Of a DNA stretch of 64,000 nucleotides, positions 39,801-45,114 are shown piece by piece. The stretch's first letter is position 1. Each line of letters begins with the position of its first letter. Both the position numbers and the translations under genes were made by a program. Below the pieces are notes generated by a model, which saw only the letters and a list, made by a program, of their open reading frames with translations, had not been told where the DNA came from and did not search any database. Source of the DNA: Enchytraeus crypticus (Eukaryota; Annelida; Clitellata; Enchytraeida; Enchytraeidae); NCBI GenBank assembly GCA_905160935.1, contig CAJHZI010000431.1, positions 2,070,001 to 2,134,000 of the forward strand, read 5' to 3'.

Positions 39801-40850
39801 ATTGTAATGATGACATTTTTGTTACACTTATATAAAATCCTCTTACTATAGAGTTGAATTTAACGAATGGATAAAAGAAAGTCTATTCGTATCACGACCA
39901 TGGTTAAACTGGGATTTAAGGGTTGCTGATGATGATGACTAGAGAGTTGAATTTCATCTAAAATTACTCTGTTCTGTAATTAATACTGTGATGAAGTCGT
40001 CTCAATTCACTTGCACAAAACAATCATCTTCAGATGTTTTTCTTTTCTCCTCCATCGTTCGCTGACTACTCTATTACCAATACACCAATCCGTGGATATT
40101 TACTAACATATACGAATTTATACTCTCTTGAGCATTACTATTTTACTGCATTCAGCTTTTGTATTTAGATTTTTTCCTGAAAGCTGAAAGTCCTTGATAA
40201 AAACTTATCGTTAGAGATAAAATATTTGCACTTGATTTATGTATTTCTAAAGTTGATGTTGTTGTTGTGTGCACAGGTACTTTGGTTACCTCTACCACCA
40301 CGTACTGTCGCACAATGTGAGGAACATTGTTTCTCAACTGAACTCTTGCGATGATATCCTATTTAATTTTCTCGTAGCTCACGTAACGAAGCTTCCACCA
40401 ATCAAAATAGGCCAGCGTGATATCACCAAGACCTCGAGCCAATCAAATCCTTTAACCTCGTCGACATCTAAGAGCAGCCAATCACTTTTAAATGCTATAA
40501 ATAACCGCCAGTCTCTTCCGTCCACCTCATTGGCTGGAAAAAACCATCTGCAGGGCTTCCCTTTAGAGAATCTGGACAGTAATGTTGATCGGAACTTTCA
40601 GGTTAATGATAGAATGAATGATAATAGCAGAAGTAAACGTGATACATCAAACAACGGCAGCTCTAAAGTTGTGTTTGATTCCTCCGGTGCACAGTTGTTC
40701 AGTAAGAGATGTCACTGCATCGCAAGATTTGCTGAAGAGTTCGCCTATATGCCTCTGCAGAAATCCAGCTTCAGACTTGATCCTCTTCTCTACAAGGATC
40801 CTGTGTCGATTCTCAGGAAGAAGTATCGTCATATGGATTCTGTTACATGA
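11256..40850 (+). CDS. EXT1: exostosin-1, heparan sulfate co-polymerase (11 coding exons, 882 aa)
   Basis: Joined exons 11256-11756, 12868-13087, 13616-13952, 29961-30041, 32403-32529, 33211-33330, 34911-35201, 35708-35854, 37823-37912, 39004-39164 and 40277-40850 give 2649 bases with no stop and all GT/AG junctions. EXT1 with EXT2 polymerises heparan sulfate in the Golgi. Residues 1-24 hold a type II signal anchor ([13 protein letters not shown]). The GT47 domain runs from about CRMSNCFD (residue 139) to 462, with [32 protein letters not shown] (369-377) and [15 protein letters not shown]. The GT64 domain runs from about 540 to 882. EXT1 is preferred over EXT2 because of [29 protein letters not shown] and the terminal [10 protein letters not shown]. 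Oddities: the GT64 metal motif is DEN (629-631) instead of DED, and about 95 Ser/Asn-rich residues (741-835) stand where vertebrate EXT1 has about 30. The total exceeds the usual ~746 residues. Confidence 0.96.
11886..12450. mobile_element. old foldback (palindromic MITE-like) element in EXT1 intron 1
   Basis: The two halves are diverged inverted copies: TTTTTACAATAAAGTCG near 11900 pairs with CGACTTTATTGTAAAAA near 12400, and GCCAAATATAGAGAAATTTAG pairs with the matching block near 12330. The same sequence, far better preserved, forms the palindrome at 36871-37708, so this is an older member of that family. Confidence 0.75.
12868..13087 (+). CDS. EXT1: EXT1 exon 2
   Basis: The acceptor is TGATTAG (AG 12866-12867) and the donor GTAAGT at 13088. 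It encodes [20 protein letters not shown] through [14 protein letters not shown] and VG, GT47 core. The upstream intron ends in TTGATTGACTGATTAG, a (TGAT)n-rich stretch. Confidence 0.95.
13220..13345. repeat. (TTGTTC)-type microsatellite in EXT1 intron 2
   Basis: Repeats of TGTTGTTCTTTAT and TTGTTCTG. Open frames through it read Phe/Val/Leu or Asn/Lys repeats and are not genes. Confidence 0.9.
13616..13952 (+). CDS. EXT1: EXT1 exon 3
   Basis: The acceptor is TTTCAG (AG 13614-13615) and the donor AG|GTTTGT at 13953. It encodes [20 protein letters not shown], the [19 protein letters not shown] segment and TCKHGKGW; these are highly conserved GT47 residues. It ends in phase 2 (GAG AG|), which the isolated exon 4 completes. 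Confidence 0.95.
13964..14235 (+). mobile_element. LINE family B 3' end, directly behind EXT1 exon 3
   Basis: It opens with [22 protein letters not shown], the usual C-terminus of LINE reverse transcriptase ORFs. A 3' UTR with GGACGTCCCTGACATC, TGAGGAAACAGATGTTAAAC and an ATT-rich tail follows. Related ends occur at 15620-16085 and 30105-30180. The fragment starts about 12 bases after the exon 3 donor. Confidence 0.75.
15193..15459 (-). repeat. SINE-like repeat family C (GATGAT tail), copy 1
   Basis: In its sense orientation (minus strand) the family runs from CCCCGTGTTGTG through ACCGGTGACTGCACGTGTCG, GGCGACTAAAGCACTAAGATC and GGTTGGTGAGCGCCTAGGCTCC, then a segment with GGATACGAATAG reversed, to an AAGATGATGATGATG tail. 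About ten copies lie in the window. Confidence 0.8.
15620..16085 (+). mobile_element. LINE family B 3' end, split by a SINE
   Basis: The left part reads [16 protein letters not shown] (RT C-terminus) up to about 15700. The family A SINE at 15703-15837 is inserted. The LINE 3' UTR resumes near 15915 (GACCGGACTGG, TTCTCTTCAGCATAC) and ends with GGACGTCCTGATATTG, GTTAAACC and (ATT)n. The nesting shows that the SINE is younger than this LINE copy. Confidence 0.7.
15703..15837 (-). repeat. tRNA-derived SINE, family A (copy 3)
   Basis: Full-length copy with intact A-box-like TGGCGAAGTCGG and B-box-like GGTTCAAATCC on the minus strand, nested in a LINE B end. Confidence 0.88.
16110..16289 (+). repeat. 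SINE-like repeat family C, copy 2
   Basis: AAAGCACTAAGATC, GTAAGCGCCGAGGCTCC and a GATGATGATGATG tail in plus orientation; diverged. Confidence 0.7.
16798..16932. repeat. (TC)n tract
   Basis: Pure TC for about 45 bases after a TCTG/TCTA-rich lead-in. Confidence 0.95.
16985..17215 (+). repeat. tRNA-related SINE, unnamed family
   Basis: A-box-like TGGCACAGTGG near 17000 and B-box-like GAGTTCGAGACT near 17043 sit at tRNA spacing. The stems do not fold as a normal tRNA, and a non-tRNA body of about 150 bases follows. Confidence 0.5.
17978..18236. repeat. 14-bp minisatellite
   Basis: About 17 copies of GATCACGAGCCTCT, alternating with the GAGCCACT variant; each unit holds a TGATCA palindrome. 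Located in EXT1 intron 3. Confidence 0.95.
18680..18900 (+). repeat. possible tRNA-related repeat
   Basis: AATGGTAGAGTGCTCGGCTGC and GTTGTTCGACATTGG resemble degenerate A and B boxes at suitable spacing. Only one copy was seen, so the call is weak. Confidence 0.35.
19335..19435. repeat. (TC)n tract
   Basis: About 100 bases of nearly pure TCTC with CCC interruptions. A GA-rich stretch near 19570-19640 lies on the same strand. Confidence 0.95.
20041..20263 (-). repeat. tRNA-derived SINE, family D
   Basis: On the minus strand: TAGCGTAGGGGTATCGTCATG, TTTTAAATGACAG, the B box GGGTTCGAATCCC, GAGAGTAAAATCTCGGACAT and a tail ending in ACGCATTATAGTG-like sequence. Related to 30230, 42772 and 49301. 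Confidence 0.8.
20580..20780 (+). repeat. SINE-like repeat family C, copy 3
   Basis: TGGACTGCAAGTGTCGTAA, GAAGCACTAAGATCC, CATTCGGTTGGTGAACG, AACGAATGGA and a GATGATGATGATT tail. Confidence 0.8.
20986..21111 (-). repeat. tRNA-derived SINE, family A (copy 4)
   Basis: Full-length, with one change in the B-box region (CATATCC in place of CAAATCC on the minus strand). Confidence 0.85.
21190..21400. repeat. cluster of short palindromes (AGCACTAATTAGTGCT type)
   Basis: Many copies of AGCACTAA, TTAGTGC and TTTAGTGCA occur in alternating orientation. They form several overlapping hairpins without a fixed period. Confidence 0.6.
21797..21923 (-). repeat. tRNA-derived SINE, family A (copy 5)
   Basis: Same head and tail as the others; it ends in CACTGGCTCCAG at the head side. 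Confidence 0.85.
22196..22661. repeat. 20-bp minisatellite
   Basis: About 23 copies of CTGATTGACACTGACAGTGA. The period of 20 is not a multiple of 3 and the unit has no stop in any minus-strand frame, so all three frames stay open across it. This gives Ser/Val/Gln/Cys-rich pseudo-proteins that are not genes. Confidence 0.97.
23650..23866. repeat. 56-bp tandem repeat, nearly four copies
   Basis: The unit contains GTGTAGAGTAGCAGAGGCAG, CTAATAGAGCCCATCTCTG and TAGCTACTTGAA. The units differ at only a few positions, so the array looks young. Confidence 0.95.
24092..24359 (+). repeat. SINE-like repeat family C, copy 4 (full length)
   Basis: It begins CCCCGTATTTCGTCCGGG, carries GACCAACCGGTGACTGCAC, GGTTGGTGAGCGCCTAGGCTCC and CCCGACCCTAATTAAACTGG, and ends in GATGATGAATATGATGAT. 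This is the most complete copy in this orientation. Confidence 0.85.
24615..24690. repeat. (GA)n tract
   Basis: Pure GA for about 45 bases after a GAAA-rich start. Confidence 0.95.
27163..27332. repeat. (TA)n tract with two inverted breaks
   Basis: TA dinucleotides interrupted by CACAG and ACTGTG. Open Tyr/Ile frames are artefacts. Confidence 0.95.
27695..27840 (+). repeat. repeat family E (head shared with family C)
   Basis: GTGCACTAGTCGCAAGAGGCGACTGAGCAA resembles the family C head, but the body after it (AACTGAGAAAGG) differs. Relatives of the body occur at 47296 (AACTGAGGATGG) and 63511 (CACTGAGGAAGG). Confidence 0.5.
28482..28610 (+). repeat. tRNA-derived SINE, family B
   Basis: A-box-like region GTGGCTTATTGGCAAGC and B box GGGTTCAAATCCC at tRNA spacing are followed by ATGCTTTCGGTGCAGG and GGAAACTGACATTAAAC. 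The central and tail blocks resemble those of family A, so the two share a SINE core but differ in the head. Confidence 0.7.
29065..29148 (-). repeat. degenerate tRNA-like sequence
   Basis: On the minus strand ATTAGCTCAGTTAG (A-box region) and GTGTTCGAATGCC (B-box region) are tRNA-like. The arms do not fold cleanly, so this is a SINE head or tRNA pseudogene. Confidence 0.45.
29530..29612 (+). repeat. degenerate tRNA-like sequence
   Basis: TCTGGTCTAATGGCAGCAC and GTAGATTCGATTCCC occupy A- and B-box positions. No cloverleaf with an acceptor stem was found. Confidence 0.4.
29727..29804 (-). repeat. tRNA-derived SINE, family A (copy 6, head missing)
   Basis: Only the tail and central block are present; the copy stops within the B-box region at CAGGATTTGA on the plus strand. 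This is the usual 5' truncation of retroposed elements. Confidence 0.85.
29961..30041 (+). CDS. EXT1: EXT1 exon 4 (81 bp, isolated)
   Basis: The acceptor is TTGTGTTGTAG (AG 29959-29960) and the donor AG|GTCTGA at 30042. The first base completes the codon left by exon 3 and the last two lead into exon 5. It encodes [20 protein letters not shown] and RRLGSY, containing the N-glycosylation site NST (364-366) and the LVPRGRRLG motif in which human disease mutations cluster. There are two more residues than in vertebrate EXT1 in the stretch before the NST site. Confidence 0.94.
   Translation: MLVGLQDSTEELYILSRPQRSQAGLL
30105..30180 (+). mobile_element. LINE family B, extreme 3' end
   Basis: CGACGTCCCTGACATCATCC, TGAGGAAACGGACGTTAAAC and a TTATT tail are the same terminus as at 14170-14235. 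Confidence 0.7.
30230..30482 (+). repeat. tRNA-derived SINE, family D, with (ATT)n tail
   Basis: TTTTAAATGACCG, GTGAATTGAA, the B-box-like GTAGATTCGATCCC, then GTGATAGATAGCAACAT, ending in about 45 bases of ATT. Confidence 0.8.
31188..31429 (-). repeat. SINE-like repeat family C, copy 5
   Basis: In plus orientation it reads AATCATCATCTTC, GCCTAGGCGCTCACCAACCG, CTTTAGTCGCCTTCTACGAC and ends at ACACAACACGGGG. Nearly full length. Confidence 0.85.
31964..32196 (-). repeat. SINE-like repeat family C, copy 6
   Basis: ATCATCGTCATCTTCCC start, GGAGCACAGGCGTTCCCC and an end at GGACACAACACGG; more diverged than copy 5, about 0.5 kb away in the same orientation. Confidence 0.8.
32403..32529 (+). CDS. 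EXT1: EXT1 exon 5
   Basis: The acceptor is TCGCGCAG and the donor CAG|GTAAGT. It encodes [28 protein letters not shown] and GDERLLLQ. The Glu in FLES (383) is the conserved GT47 sugar-nucleotide-site residue. Confidence 0.96.
32739..32862. repeat. (TA)n tract in EXT1 intron 5
   Basis: About 65 bases of pure TA, then TATACAGTA variants. Confidence 0.95.
33045..33210. repeat. (TTGA)n-rich stretch ending at the exon 6 acceptor
   Basis: Repeated TTGATTGATTGATTGA interrupted by ATGATTGAATGA, running up to GATTGATATGACAG at the splice site. Every TTGAT matches the animal branch-site consensus yUnAy. Confidence 0.85.
33211..33330 (+). CDS. EXT1: EXT1 exon 6
   Basis: The acceptor is ATGACAG and the donor GAA|GTTAGT. 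It encodes [20 protein letters not shown] and [20 protein letters not shown], 40 codons in phase 0; the end of the GT47 domain. Confidence 0.96.
33505..33618. repeat. (TC)n tract
   Basis: TCTC with TTTC and TGTC variants in EXT1 intron 6. Confidence 0.9.
33780..33890. repeat. (TC)n tract before the 35-bp array
   Basis: About 110 bases of nearly pure TC running directly into the first 35-bp unit. Confidence 0.95.
33891..34045. repeat. EXT1: 35-bp tandem repeat with juxtaposed splice motifs
   Basis: Five units, starts at 33891, 33926, 33961, 33996 and 34031, of TTCTTTAACAG, GTAGT, a TC run and GTAAT. Each has a pyrimidine-rich lead-in followed by AG|GT, the arrangement of a zero-length exon. 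Confidence 0.95.
34364..34872. repeat. EXT1: degenerate 63-66-bp tandem repeat upstream of exon 7
   Basis: About seven to eight units of ACTGTAACAGTTGCC, AAACAGTTTTTTGTG, TTTATTAGCAGTG and TATTTGA. TGTAACAG, identical to the last eight bases of the true exon 7 acceptor, recurs in several units. Confidence 0.85.
34911..35201 (+). CDS. EXT1: EXT1 exon 7
   Basis: The acceptor is TTGTAACAG and the donor AAG|GTAAAA. It has 97 codons, including [26 protein letters not shown] and [12 protein letters not shown], the linker between GT47 and GT64 and the first GT64 strand. Confidence 0.95.
35635..35707. repeat. (TTGA)n-rich stretch ending at the exon 8 acceptor
   Basis: GATTGAGAG, GATTGATAGATTGATTGA and ATTGATTGATTTGTTGATTG precede TTCTGACAG. 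Same character as before exons 2, 6 and 10. Confidence 0.8.
35708..35854 (+). CDS. EXT1: EXT1 exon 8
   Basis: The acceptor is TCTGACAG and the donor CAG|GTAATA. It has 49 codons beginning IVVLWHVD, matching the IIVLWNCD strand of the GT64 domain. The rest ([19 protein letters not shown]) is weakly conserved. Confidence 0.93.
35975..36400. repeat. 15-bp minisatellite in EXT1 intron 8
   Basis: About 28 copies of GAGCTCATCTAAATG and the variant with GAGCTTATC. It translates as A-(H/Y)-L-N-G pentapeptides for about 85 codons in the frame of exon 8, behind a TGA at 35966. An insertion of GAG near 36262 shifts the register of the repeat but not the frame. Confidence 0.95.
36545..36790 (-). mobile_element. 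LINE fragment, C-terminal end of the ORF
   Basis: On the minus strand the frame reads [20 protein letters not shown] and [17 protein letters not shown], the usual C-terminal signature of RTE-like LINE polyproteins (GKR..GRPRRRW). The sequence is otherwise decayed. Confidence 0.65.
36871..37708. mobile_element. 838-bp foldback (palindromic) element, well preserved
   Basis: The left end ACACTGTGTTTTTTTATAAC is matched inverted at the right end (AAAAAAAACACAGTGT). The arms of about 400 bases stay nearly identical inward (CTTAAAATTATCCCTATAAA pairs with its complement near 37470). The outermost bases TA on both sides could be a TA target-site duplication, as in Tc1/mariner-type MITEs. Two mirror-image open frames with nearly the same translation are a by-product of the palindrome. 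It lies in EXT1 intron 8, ending 115 bases before exon 9. Confidence 0.9.
37823..37912 (+). CDS. EXT1: EXT1 exon 9, with variant GT64 metal motif
   Basis: The acceptor is GCGTGTAG and the donor GAG|GTTTGT. It has 30 codons: [20 protein letters not shown], with TDAVLSLDE strongly conserved. The D-x-D triplet reads DEN (629-631) where vertebrate EXT1 has DED. Confidence 0.95.
38068..38452. repeat. 33-bp minisatellite in EXT1 intron 9
   Basis: About 11.7 copies of TTCTGTGTTAGAGTCACTGG plus CTTCAATCATGTG. The period is divisible by 3, so frames on both strands stay open; these are not genes. Confidence 0.97.
38667..39060 (+). repeat. EXT1: tandem array of exon 10 5' end plus 3' splice site
   Basis: Copies start at 38667, 38745, 38822, 38917 and 39004; the last is the true exon. 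Each has about 48 bases of coding-like sequence (translating [16 protein letters not shown] with changes) followed by TTGA repeats. Copies 2 to 5 are preceded by GCAG. Copies 1, 3 and 4 run into TGA just after the copied segment, and copy 2 has lost a base. Confidence 0.93.
39004..39164 (+). CDS. EXT1: EXT1 exon 10
   Basis: The acceptor is GATTGATGCAG and the donor AG|GTGTGT. It encodes [45 protein letters not shown], core GT64 sequence. It is the only member of the five-copy array whose frame continues past LVG. Confidence 0.95.
39165..39320. repeat. (GT)n-rich sequence at the start of intron 10
   Basis: GTGTGTGCGTGTG runs begin at the exon 10 donor and recur to 39310, so several GT donors are available close together. 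Confidence 0.8.
39861..39940 (+). repeat. SINE-like repeat family C, tail fragment
   Basis: AACGAATGGATAAAAGAAAG, CGACCATGGTTAAACTGGGA and GATGATGATGAC; only the 3' part is present. Confidence 0.75.
40277..40850 (+). CDS. EXT1: EXT1 exon 11 and stop
   Basis: The acceptor is GTGCACAG; the first base completes an Arg codon; TGA at 40848-40850. [20 protein letters not shown] and [20 protein letters not shown] end the GT64 core. A Ser/Asn/Gln-rich stretch at 741-835 follows, then [17 protein letters not shown] and [13 protein letters not shown], the conserved C-terminus. Confidence 0.96.
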
Positions 40851-40988
40851 GAAGCGTTTATCAATCCAGTGTAGGCTCGTTGTTTGACTTGTTAAACATT
40901 TATTATGAAATGTATCGATCAGTCGTAAAAATTACAAACTTGCTTCCATCGGTATTGTTTCTAGTTATAAAATAGAAAATTAAATTTT

Positions 40989-41183
40989 AATAAATTCCCT
41001 TCATCTGGGAAATTAAAGTGCTGTAGTTGTACAATTAGTAGATTTTTAAGAGAACTTGTCTAATAGAGAATATCATTTTAATTCAATTAGTGGACTTTGA
41101 CAAAATTCGGTTAAATTGAAATAACAGTGTATTTTAAATATTGCAAACTAGTTTAGCAATCAATGAAAATGGTGTGCAATAAA
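40989..41183 (+). promoter_or_regulatory. EXT1: candidate EXT1 polyadenylation signals
   Basis: AATAAA occurs at 40989-40994 and at 41178-41183, 139 and 328 bases after the stop codon. Either would give a short 3' UTR. No downstream element can be judged by eye in this AT-rich sequence. Confidence 0.5.
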
Positions 41184-41556
41184 TATCTGATGAGTAATTT
41201 TTCACTTAGTTTAATGGTGATAACGCTAATCTTTGTTTATTTTGTACTACATTATTAGTATTATATGGATATGGATTGCTTAGAGATCTTGCTGTATTTA
41301 TTGATGTGGGTTCAATTTGAGTATCATAGAATGACTATGGAATTTGTAAGTAGTAGTGAAGACTAATTTTACTAAAAACCAGAAAATTAAAGCTTTTTAT
41401 GATGCCCAGTTAAATCAAGAGATTAAGAAAAAGTCAGTATTGATAAAAATGTGTCGCCTATGGTGCCTTCAGGCGTTGGGCCATGACTACTTATTTATTG
41501 TTAAACTGCAACGGAATTACAGACAAATATTTCTTGTATTGAGAGGCCTAATTAGG

Positions 41557-41561
<5 letters not shown>

Positions 41562-41624
<63 letters not shown>
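41562..41624. repeat. (TA)n tract
   Basis: About 60 bases of pure TA. Confidence 0.95.
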
Positions 41625-41625
<1 letters not shown>

Positions 41626-42221
41626 GCAATATAATATGTGTATTGGAAGAGTAGGACGTTTAGTATATTGAAAAGGCACGGTTTATTGTAGATAGGAAAG
41701 GCATAATGTTTTTGAGAAGTCGTAGCGTGGTTAGCAGCATTTATAGCAGTTGTATACGGAGTTTTTACATTGTGATATACTGTACTTTTATATTTGTATT
41801 GAATCGTGAAGAGTATGTAATTGCTATGTAATGTATCGCAATGTTTCTCGTCGGTCGAATGAAAGCTTGATTGAATTTTTTACTATTTTGTATGTTTATT
41901 TATTGTACTTTTATAGGTTCAAACATGCCATCATTTTGATTTGCTATATTATTTCTTTATTAGTTTGACCATTTTAAAAGCTTGATTTTTGGCGAATCAA
42001 TGAAAAATAAGTTAGATCGTTAACGACGGGAATTATCCTCTGAGTTTAAAGGCATCGCTTTCGTATACTTTCAGTTTGACACAAAACAGTATCCTCTCAA
42101 ATGAAAGCCTCTACTAAAAAAGGAAGACTTTGCTGTTGTCCTCGTAATAGTAGCATATATTATGCTAATTTCATCTGCGAAACTGTTACGTTGTAGTTCA
42201 TACGACCCATTATCGTCAACA

Positions 42222-42311
42222 TCTTAACCTAAGAGGTTTGTTCAGTAACCTTGACGATAAAGGATCACTCCTTTATCGTCAAGGTTATTGGACAAACCTC
42301 TTAGGTTAAGA
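42222..42311. other. 43-bp hairpin with 4-base loop
   Basis: The arms 42222-42264 and 42269-42311 are inverted copies (TCTTAACCTAAGAGG... and CCTCTTAGGTTAAGA) around a TCAC loop. The only two differences become G-U pairs if transcribed from the plus strand. It could be a small palindromic element or the source of a hairpin RNA. No second copy was seen. Confidence 0.85.
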
Positions 42312-42771
42312 GTCTTAACTCCCTGATGTTTCTTACTTTTCTGCTTTCCCGTAGCGTTACTACCAGCTGCAATACCTGTAGTGGTTGAAATCTAAGTGTC
42401 GTACTGCGAATTGATCGTCAGTTGTATGATTTACGGTGAAATCACGGCACAGTCTTAACGTCAAGCTCTGATGGTGTCTTGTACAAATTCAGGCTATTTG
42501 TTCATGTAAATTTTTATTGATTATTATTGATACGCTAAATATATAATATTGGAGTACTCAATATAAACTGCATTAATATTAATAATAGATGTATTTTTGG
42601 ATATTTTAATTATTAATATTAATTAGTATAAAACTATTTTTCCAGGCTAGAGGTTTATTGAAAAAGATTCTATAAATATGGAGAAGCTAAACTATGGTAA
42701 CGTGAAATTTAATTAATAAGGAGATTACTTTGTATATTTCACTATATTTTGTTATATTTATATTTTGAATG

Positions 42772-43002
42772 TCTTAATAGCGCAGGGATAAAGTCGCGAT
42801 ATTTTAAATGACAGGTCCTGAGGTGAATTGAACCTTCGTGGGTTCAAATCCCAGCTGCGCTTATCTGAGAGTAAAATATCAGACATTCACTGGACTGGTT
42901 ACACTGAAAATGGTCTAAATTGCCCAACGGTTTAACATGTGGTATTAAAAGTGATAGATATCAACGTAGTTGATCATTTCACTGTAATGCGTGTTTACTC
43001 TT
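42772..43002 (+). repeat. tRNA-derived SINE, family D
   Basis: TCTTAATAGCGCAGGG head, B box GTGGGTTCAAATCCC, GAGAGTAAAATATC, ACATTCACTGGACTGG and AGTGATAGATATCAAC; close to the copy at 49301. Confidence 0.85.
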
Positions 43003-43278
43003 TTCATCTTCATTATTTATCTTGCAGTACGCTGATTGTTATGCTTTGACGTGTCATTTTATATTTATGAAATTTAACAATATTCTTTTAGTTAGTCAAT
43101 TTTTTCTTTTTCTCTGAATTTTTAAAATATCGTTAGTTGACCATTATGTCTAGTTAGTTATTTTCGCAATTGAATAATTTTGACAGTGATATTTGTGAAT
43201 TTAGTTTAATTTTTATAATTGGTCAGTTGATTTAGTCATTCATTTGTTGATTATTTGATGGACAAATTAATTAATACA

Positions 43279-43625
43279 ACAATTAGAGTGCTACAATCAT
43301 CAATGACAACATCGAGCACTATTGAGACAAAAATCAAGCCGGCGAGCAAAAGGAAGGTCCAATAACCGTGCAAATTCCAAAATCCAGATAATCAGTCCAA
43401 AGAAAAGGGAATTAAAGAAAAGGAGGTTTAGGCGCAGGTCGCTGCTCATGGACACTGGATGGAAAAGAGAGATGGAAAAGATAGGTCTTCAACTGCTTAT
43501 GGAACTGCTCATAGGAAAGCAAAGGCTGATGTGCTTCAAATGAAGATTTCCGAAGATTGGATGGAAGAGAATTCCAGATCTGCGGTGCAGCATGCTGGAA
43601 AGAACGATTATATAGCTTAGAGCGC
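43279..43625 (-). mobile_element. LINE family A 3'-end copy
   Basis: Reverse complement of 6540-6870, starting CAACAATTAGAGTGCTAC and reaching back to the HAAPRIWNSLP-coding segment (ATTCCAGATCTGCGG). The longest of the short copies. Confidence 0.88.
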
Positions 43626-43886
43626 GAAGGTAGGTATTAATTTATAGAATTAAGGAATTCCAATTAATAGAATTAATTGCTATGCAGATGACTTATTGAC
43701 TACGTAGTATGTAGTCAAGTTGGAAAATTATTATTTTGGTTTGATGGTATGTACAAGGGTTTAGTGGGTGTATAACTCATGCCTGAAATACGTCCTGAAT
43801 TCTCTACAGCGCGATGGTTTTCTAGTTGTCAAGGTTTCACTTGCAAGTTCGCAGTAGATTTCTGCTTAACTGACTTTACTCGTTCA

Positions 43887-44092
43887 ACATCATCATCATC
43901 ATCTTCCCTTGAATCTCAGTTTAACTAGGGTCGGGATACGAATAGACTGACTCAAATACTTTTTCTCCGACATCATATCATCCATCAGTCAATCCCCTAT
44001 TTGAAACTTTTGCATTCGTTTAAATTTTTGTAGCAATTTCTGGAGCCTAGGCGCTCACCAACCGAATGCCCTTTCTGACGTTGGTGTGTAAC
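43887..44092 (-). repeat. SINE-like repeat family C, copy 7
   Basis: ATCATCATCATCTTCCCTTG, GGGTCGGGATACGAATAGAC, GGAGCCTAGGCGCTCACC and CTGACGTTGG; ends within the element. Confidence 0.85.
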
Positions 44093-44270
44093 TTTACTCG
44101 TTCAACGCCTGATGAAATTGTTCTAGTAATTTTCAGTAGTACTGCTGTGTTGTAAATCTTCCTGTCTATCAGAGTCTCTTCCGCTTCACTGAGCTGACGT
44201 CCTGTGCTTCACTGGTTGCTCCCACTGTCTGGAGTTACTTGCCATATCTTCACGGGAGCTCTCCTGTCTC

Positions 44271-44404
44271 TAAAAGCTGGAAAAGCTATGGTTAACGTCA
44301 GTTCCTTCACTAGAAAGCGATGTCAGTGACGGGCGAGCCCAGCATTTGAATCCCACATCATCTGATCCGCGGGCGAGTTTTACCGACTTCGCCACTGGCT
44401 CTAG
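44271..44404 (-). repeat. tRNA-derived SINE, family A (copy 7)
   Basis: Nearly full length with scattered changes, e.g. the B-box region reads GGATTCAAATGC on the minus strand. Confidence 0.8.
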
Positions 44405-44619
44405 CTAACTAACTCTACTAATTGTGCTGGAACAAAACTTTTTTCCTATCATAAGCACAAATATCTCATGTCACGATTTGAATTCAGATCTGCTCCGTTT
44501 ATGGTCTCTCTCTCTTTCTCTCTCTCTCTCTGTATCAATCTATCTGTCTATCTATCTAGTTCGCTCTTTTTCTAGATCTTTTTATTTAACTTGAGTTCTT
44601 GAAACACGAATTGAGTATA

Positions 44620-44712
44620 AAAGATCTAGATATACGACCGCGGAACAGTATATTTGGGTTAAAATCCTGGGCTTGTCCGTCAATGATTATGCTTTCGAGA
44701 GGTAAAACTGAT
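44620..44712 (+). repeat. degenerate family A SINE in plus orientation
   Basis: ACGACCGCGGAACAGTAT, GGGTTAAAATCCTGGGC, GTCCGTCAATGA, GCTTTCGAGAGG and AAAACTGATG follow the order of the family A sense strand. The only plus-strand copy noticed. Confidence 0.6.
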
Positions 44713-44916
44713 GATAGCACCAACTTTACGTTTTTTGTAAATCAATTTTGAGTGAAAAGCTATTTGCAGAGAAATATGTGCGTTTCTAAATAGTACCGTC
44801 TTTGACATCATCCTTATACGAGAATACTGACCTTATGACTTTCTTCTTATTACACTATTATTATTTCTACTACTATTTTTACTATCATCGCCATCATAAT
44901 CATTATTATGATTGTT

Positions 44917-45112
44917 ATGACAATGTCACAATGTAGTCGTTACTTAATTGTGACAATATCACAACGTAGTCATTACTTAATTGTGACAATGTCACAACGT
45001 AGTCATAACTTAATTGTGACAATGTCACAACGTAGTCATTACTTAATTGTCACAATGTCACAACGTATTCATTACTTAATTGTGACAATATCACAACGTA
45101 GTCATAACTTAA
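44917..45112. repeat. 33-bp minisatellite with internal palindrome
   Basis: Six copies of TGACAATGTCACAACGTAGT plus CATTACTTAATTG. GTGACAATGTCAC in each unit is a perfect inverted repeat around one base. Confidence 0.95.
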
Positions 45113-45114
45113 TT

